From positions 1 through 59,318 of the forward strand of contig CAOKFN010000029.1 of the NCBI GenBank assembly GCA_948467735.1: DNA of 59,318 nt. The letters are read 5' to 3'. This document shows, piece by piece, positions 58,887 through 59,318 of this stretch. The stretch is from an uncultured bacterium. GTDB taxonomy: Bacteria; Bacillota; Clostridia; Lachnospirales; Lachnospiraceae. The first letter of the stretch is position 1. Every line of letters starts with the position of its first letter. The position numbers and the translations under genes were made by a program. The notes beneath the pieces are model-generated. The model had not been told where the DNA came from. It made no database searches and saw only the letters and a program-made list of their open reading frames with translations.

Positions 58887-59318
58887 AGATAAAATCCCTC
58901 CTGTTCCAAATATTTTTTCAATCCCTGTCTGGTGCGGTAGAGCAGAGTCTTTACTTTTGACTGACTCATGCCTTGATAGGTGGAAATCTCTTTGATGGAA
59001 TCCATATAGTAATACCTTCCCACAAAAGTACTGCGCTCCTCCTGCGGCAGCTTATATAGATAAGCGTTTATCGCCTCTGCAAGAAGATACCCGTCCATCG
59101 TCTGTCCCGTGGTATCGCCGCCGGACACACATTCCTCCAATTCGGAGAGAGACAGCGCGTACTCCGAAGCCTTTCGCTTCTCCCTGTTTCGGCTTCTGTA
59201 AATATCAATGGACTGCTGCCGTATAATTTTGCCCAGATAGGCCGCAAGAAAATCAGGCTTGTGAGGCGGCATGGAATTCCAAGCCTTCAAATAGGTATCG
59301 TTGACGCTCTCCTTGCTG
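58883..59318 (-). CDS. ECF-type sigma factor, N-terminus beyond window
   Basis: The frame remains open to the window end; the first visible residues are SKESVNDTYLKAWNSMPPHK, the end of sigma region 2.2, followed by FLAAYLGKIIRQQSIDIYRS and the region 4 helix-turn-helix (MDSIKEISTYQGMSQSKVKT). About 145 residues are present; some 30-40 N-terminal residues are missing. It is paired with the overlapping anti-sigma gene. Confidence 0.85.
   Translation of the reverse strand, partial: SKESVNDTYLKAWNSMPPHKPDFLAAYLGKIIRQQSIDIYRSRNREKRKASEYALSLSELEECVSGGDTTGQTMDGYLLAEAINAYLYKLPQEERSTFVGRYYYMDSIKEISTYQGMSQSKVKTLLYRTRQGLKKYLEQEGFYL

Overview
The window looks like a chromosomal segment of a low-to-mid GC Gram-positive anaerobe of the Clostridia, most likely a member of the Lachnospiraceae. 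The support is indirect but consistent. Genes have strong AGGAGG-type ribosome binding sites with frequent TTG and GTG starts. The core genes are typical of the group: MutS2 with a Smr domain, YhaM-type HD nuclease, RlmD with a lineage-type C-terminal extension, FprA flavodiiron protein, a YtrA-like GntR/ABC operon, and a DUF1538 plus PII pair. No rRNA, tRNA, CRISPR array or intact integrase was seen.

Layout: 1-5.1 kb holds a 5'-damaged chemotaxis receptor and a GntR-regulated ABC exporter operon. 5.2-6.9 kb holds an Uma2 nuclease and an aminoglycoside-phosphotransferase-fold kinase. 7.0-10.05 kb is an AT-rich decayed accessory patch with tandem duplicated XRE regulators, a truncated Fic protein, a VapD-like protein and scraps of mobile-element proteins. 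10.06-16.2 kb is a run of minus-strand genes: DUF1538 membrane protein, PII-like protein, GH5/CBM2 lipoprotein, CheY-like receiver, acyltransferase. 16.4-21.8 kb has Nudix, GNAT, an orphan FliG-C-like protein, ankyrin repeats, DUF5131 and a beta-propeller. 22.3-25.6 kb is a plus-strand three-gene cassette (zinc ribbon/kinase-like protein, VWA protein, PurA-like synthetase), followed by a MATE pump.

27-37.5 kb contains an ECF sigma/anti-sigma pair, a cluster of overlapping orphan genes with a YbaK-like deacylase, an EAL protein and an SMI1/KNR4 protein, then a second kinase. 39.6-42.7 kb is an AT-rich restriction-modification island (fused nuclease-methylase plus specificity subunit) sitting against the 3' end of rlmD, which itself carries a frameshift. 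43-50 kb is housekeeping: RlmD, FprA, YhaM, an HtrA-like protein lacking its catalytic His, and an MFS transporter. 50.9-55.5 kb carries mutS2 and an OmpR/EnvZ-type two-component system. 55.6-57.5 kb is a second AT-rich restriction island, a MunI-like C-R/M system with divergent promoters. The right edge has a second ECF sigma/anti-sigma pair, cut by the window end.

The strongest candidate for something undescribed is the 22.3-25.6 kb cassette: a purine-synthetase paralogue linked to a VWA protein and a kinase-like partner. The orphan FliG-C domain, the two restriction islands and the broken rlmD tail are also worth checking. Family names come from recognising sequence motifs by eye; no database search was possible.
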